Part shown: positions 6,704-8,545 of the stretch, one piece after another
How positions within the stretch are numbered: position 1 is the first letter of the stretch
Layout of the letters: the number at the start of each line of letters is the position of its first letter
NCBI GenBank assembly: GCA_035519475.1
Contig: DATIWI010000196.1
Span: 1-8,545, forward strand
From: Fen-1467 sp035519475
GTDB taxonomy: Bacteria; Verrucomicrobiota; Verrucomicrobiia; Opitutales; Opitutaceae
Length of the DNA: 8,545 bases
Reading direction: 5' to 3'
Notes under the pieces: model-generated
What the model was told of the DNA's origin: nothing
What the model saw: only the letters and a program-made list of their open reading frames with translations
The model's database searches: none
Position numbers and translations under genes: made by a program

Positions 6704-8047
6704 TCACTCCCCCGGCGGCAGCAGGCGTTTGGCCGCGTCGTCCAGCACGAGCACCCAGTCGCCGTCGGCTGGCGGCGTGAAGGGTTTGGTCCCCTCCGTG
6801 GCGAAGCTGCCCGCGGCCGTCGCGCGGCCGCTGCGCGGATCGAACCACCAACCATTGACCCGGCCTTTCATCAGTCTGGCCAGATCGACCGTGATGGTGC
6901 GCGCGCTCGGCAGGTAGGCGATGAGCGTGCTCCCGTCGGACGTGGCTGCCGCCGCCACGAAGTCGTTCCCCCAGAATTCCCCCAGCCCGCCGGTGACGAT
7001 TCGGTGCTCCTGATCCGGGACTAGATCGTACCACGGCCGTGACCGGAACAGTTTGCCCCAGCGCATCATCGCCAGCGACCCCGGCGCATCCATTGCCGCC
7101 GGCCAGCCGGCGCTGAAATCCCAGATCGGATGGTTGCCCATCACGTGGCCGAACTCACCGCAGAGGACGGACCAGTACGCCTGGCGGCGGATCTGCACCG
7201 CCGAGGCGTTGTGTTCGCCCTCGTAAATGGACTCGATCAGGAAATACGGGAGTACCGGCTTCCGGTTGTAGTCCCAGATCAGGTGCAGATGGACGACTTC
7301 ATAATTATAGGTCGTGCCGATCTGGAGCCATGACCCCGGGTATTGCTCGGCCGGGTTGGAGCCGCCGTGACAATGGGCGGTCATCAGATGCCGTTGGTCG
7401 AACTCGCGGATGCCGGCCGCAACGTTGTCGACGGGCTCGCGGGCGGGGCCGGGGTCGCGATCGCCGCCCATCACCCAGATGAGGTTGTCGCAATCCCGGT
7501 AGCGCCGGCCGAGAAAGCGGCCGTAGGCCAGGCATTTCTCCGGACCTCCGGCGATGACTTCGTCGAAGAACCCCTCGTCCGTTCCGGGATAACCCAGATA
7601 GACGGGGGCCAGCAGCACCACGAGCTCGTTCGCGGCGGCCTGGCGAATCACCCAGTCGGCGTGTTCGAAGTACTTCTCGTTGGGGGCTGCAAAGTCGGCC
7701 GGTCGCGCAAACGGCGCCTCGCCATAGGCGTTCCGCGGCGCGTTCCGGGCGAACTTGTGCTCGATGAGATTCACGAGGATCGCGTTGAACCCCTTCTCCC
7801 GCCGATTGCGGAGGTAAATTGCCGCCTCCTCCTTGGTGGTATTGGCGATCAGCGACCACGCCGCGTCGCCCTGCAGCAAAAACGGGACGTTGTGACGATC
7901 GAGGAGGTAGCGGTGGTTTTCGCTGACGCGCAGCGGCGCGGAGGGGTCCATCGGTTGTGCCGGCAGCCCGGCCGCCAGCAGGGCCAGCGGAAACAACAGG
8001 CGCCAGGCGCCGCTTGGAGGGCACGATGATATCTGAATCGAGTTCAT
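6704..8047 (-). CDS. Secreted DUF4038 / apiosidase-like glycoside hydrolase with C-terminal collagen-binding-like domain
   Basis: The product is 447 residues from the ATG at 8047. Residues 1-32 form a signal peptide with the hydrophobic core LLFPLALLAAGLPAQP, so the enzyme is exported. The catalytic part (about 40-350) begins RVSENHRYLLDRHNVPFLL and GDAAWSL, as in DUF4038/GH140-like TIM-barrel enzymes. NLIWVMGGD196 and PYFLIE272SIYEGE are the expected sites of the catalytic acid and nucleophile in this family. The final part (about 355-447), with YLPSARTITVDL and WWFDPRSGRA, fits the small beta domain often annotated as 'putative collagen-binding domain of a collagenase'. GH140 members release apiose from rhamnogalacturonan-II side chains; whether this protein does so is not shown. 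An open in-frame extension reaches 8242, but the extra residues lack conservation and would overlap the divergent SGNH gene. The gene is divergent from that secreted hydrolase, which suggests shared control of a glycan-degradation function. Confidence 0.85.
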   Translation of the reverse strand: MNSIQISSCPPSGAWRLLFPLALLAAGLPAQPMDPSAPLRVSENHRYLLDRHNVPFLLQGDAAWSLIANTTKEEAAIYLRNRREKGFNAILVNLIEHKFARNAPRNAYGEAPFARPADFAAPNEKYFEHADWVIRQAAANELVVLLAPVYLGYPGTDEGFFDEVIAGGPEKCLAYGRFLGRRYRDCDNLIWVMGGDRDPGPAREPVDNVAAGIREFDQRHLMTAHCHGGSNPAEQYPGSWLQIGTTYNYEVVHLHLIWDYNRKPVLPYFLIESIYEGEHNASAVQIRRQAYWSVLCGEFGHVMGNHPIWDFSAGWPAAMDAPGSLAMMRWGKLFRSRPWYDLVPDQEHRIVTGGLGEFWGNDFVAAAATSDGSTLIAYLPSARTITVDLARLMKGRVNGWWFDPRSGRATAAGSFATEGTKPFTPPADGDWVLVLDDAAKRLLPPGE

Positions 8048-8192
8048 GTCAGGTCCGCACCGCTGCCTCGTTGACCGCGCCATCATCGCTGAAACCGCCG
8101 AAATGGTACAGCCAACAACGCGGGCCGCCGGCGCCCCGCGGATGTCCGGGTCTTGCCACGCGCCGGCCTGGCGCCCAGCATGCCGCACCGTC

Positions 8193-8545
8193 ATGAAACA
8201 CCCCCTCCCGCTCCTGGCGGCCGCCCTGTTCCTGGCGCTCACGGCCGCCGCCCAACCGGCTCCCGCCGATTCGCGCTACCAACTCCCCGCCACCGACGAC
8301 GGATTGCCGGGCGCCGGCCCGCTGCGCCGCTACGACTGGTTTCAAAATCTCTGGATGCAGCGCCGCAGCGCGTGGGCCCAGCGGGCCGCCGCGGACCAGC
8401 ACGCGCTGGTCTTTCTCGGCGACTCCATCACCCAGCAGTGGGGCGACGACCTGGGCGGGAGTTTTCCGGGCGTGAAGGTCGCCAACCGCGGCATCAGCGG
8501 TGACACCACCCGGGGCGTGCTCATCCGTCTGCGCGAGGATGTGCT
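8193..8545 (+). CDS. Secreted SGNH/GDSL-family hydrolase (lipase or carbohydrate esterase), N-terminal part
   Basis: Reading from ATG 8193 gives 117 complete codons without a stop to the window edge. Residues 1-20 are a clear signal peptide (MKHPLPLLAAALFLALTAAA). Residues 72-80, LVFLGDSIT, are SGNH block I with the nucleophile at S78. NRGISGDTT (98-106) is block II with the oxyanion glycine. RYDWFQNLWMQRR before block I, with repeated aromatic and basic residues, matches secreted SGNH esterases related to acetylhydrolases and PAF-acetylhydrolase-like proteins. The catalytic Asp-His pair (block V) lies outside the window. Members often deacetylate plant polysaccharides; adjacency to the divergent apiosidase-like gene is consistent with that, but the substrate is unknown. 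No strong Shine-Dalgarno precedes the ATG. The intergenic stretch to the glycosidase start is 145 bp and shows no convincing promoter. Confidence 0.85.
   Translation, partial: MKHPLPLLAAALFLALTAAAQPAPADSRYQLPATDDGLPGAGPLRRYDWFQNLWMQRRSAWAQRAAADQHALVFLGDSITQQWGDDLGGSFPGVKVANRGISGDTTRGVLIRLREDV

Noticed and set aside
8048..8242. N-terminal extension of the glycosidase to an upstream ATG at 8242
   Set aside because: The signal peptide begins cleanly at 8047, and the extension would overlap the divergent SGNH gene.
1..8545. CRISPR array, tRNA, rRNA, insertion sequence or phage genes
   Set aside because: No regularly spaced repeats, cloverleaf-like sequence, transposase motifs or phage structural motifs were seen.

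Overview
The window is GC-rich (about two thirds G+C by eye), densely coding DNA with ordinary bacterial gene organisation. A secreted DUF4038/apiosidase-like glycosidase, a secreted SGNH hydrolase and a TIR-TM-TolB-TPR protein together suggest a free-living polysaccharide degrader, most likely Verrucomicrobiota (Opitutales-like). This taxonomic guess is inference; no rRNA or marker gene is present.

Layout. Positions 1-386 (minus) hold the 5' part of a secreted alpha/beta hydrolase gene, interrupted by an in-frame TGA exactly between the signal peptide and the mature enzyme. Positions 387-573 are intergenic and carry a perfect 12-bp inverted repeat. Positions 574-6505 form the notable core: a SLOG-SLATT membrane protein (574-2166, minus), a TIR-TM-TolB/FlgO-TPR protein (2310-4421, minus), a divergent control region (4422-4703), a stand-alone SLOG-fold protein (4704-5285, plus) and a patatin-like phospholipase (5351-6505, plus). 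Positions 6506-6703 are a convergent intergenic stretch with one weak hairpin. Positions 6704-8047 (minus) encode the apiosidase-like glycosidase. Positions 8193-8545 (plus) encode the N-terminal part of a secreted SGNH hydrolase that runs off the right end.

How the genes may work together. The four core genes combine a putative NAD-consuming TIR enzyme, two proteins with SLOG folds (a superfamily that binds or processes nucleotides), and two plausible membrane-damaging effectors: a four-helix SLATT-like membrane module and a lipid hydrolase. The logic resembles Thoeris (a TIR makes an ADP-ribose-type messenger that a SLOG domain reads) and CBASS CapV (a nucleotide-activated patatin). However, there is no SIR2 domain and no CD-NTase, and the TIR is tethered through a membrane helix to a TolB/TPR sensor-like half. 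The divergent core can be read as a candidate undescribed nucleotide-signalling stress or defence cassette. The fold assignments come from sequence motifs; the system-level link is inference. The flanking genes look like unrelated carbohydrate and ester metabolism.
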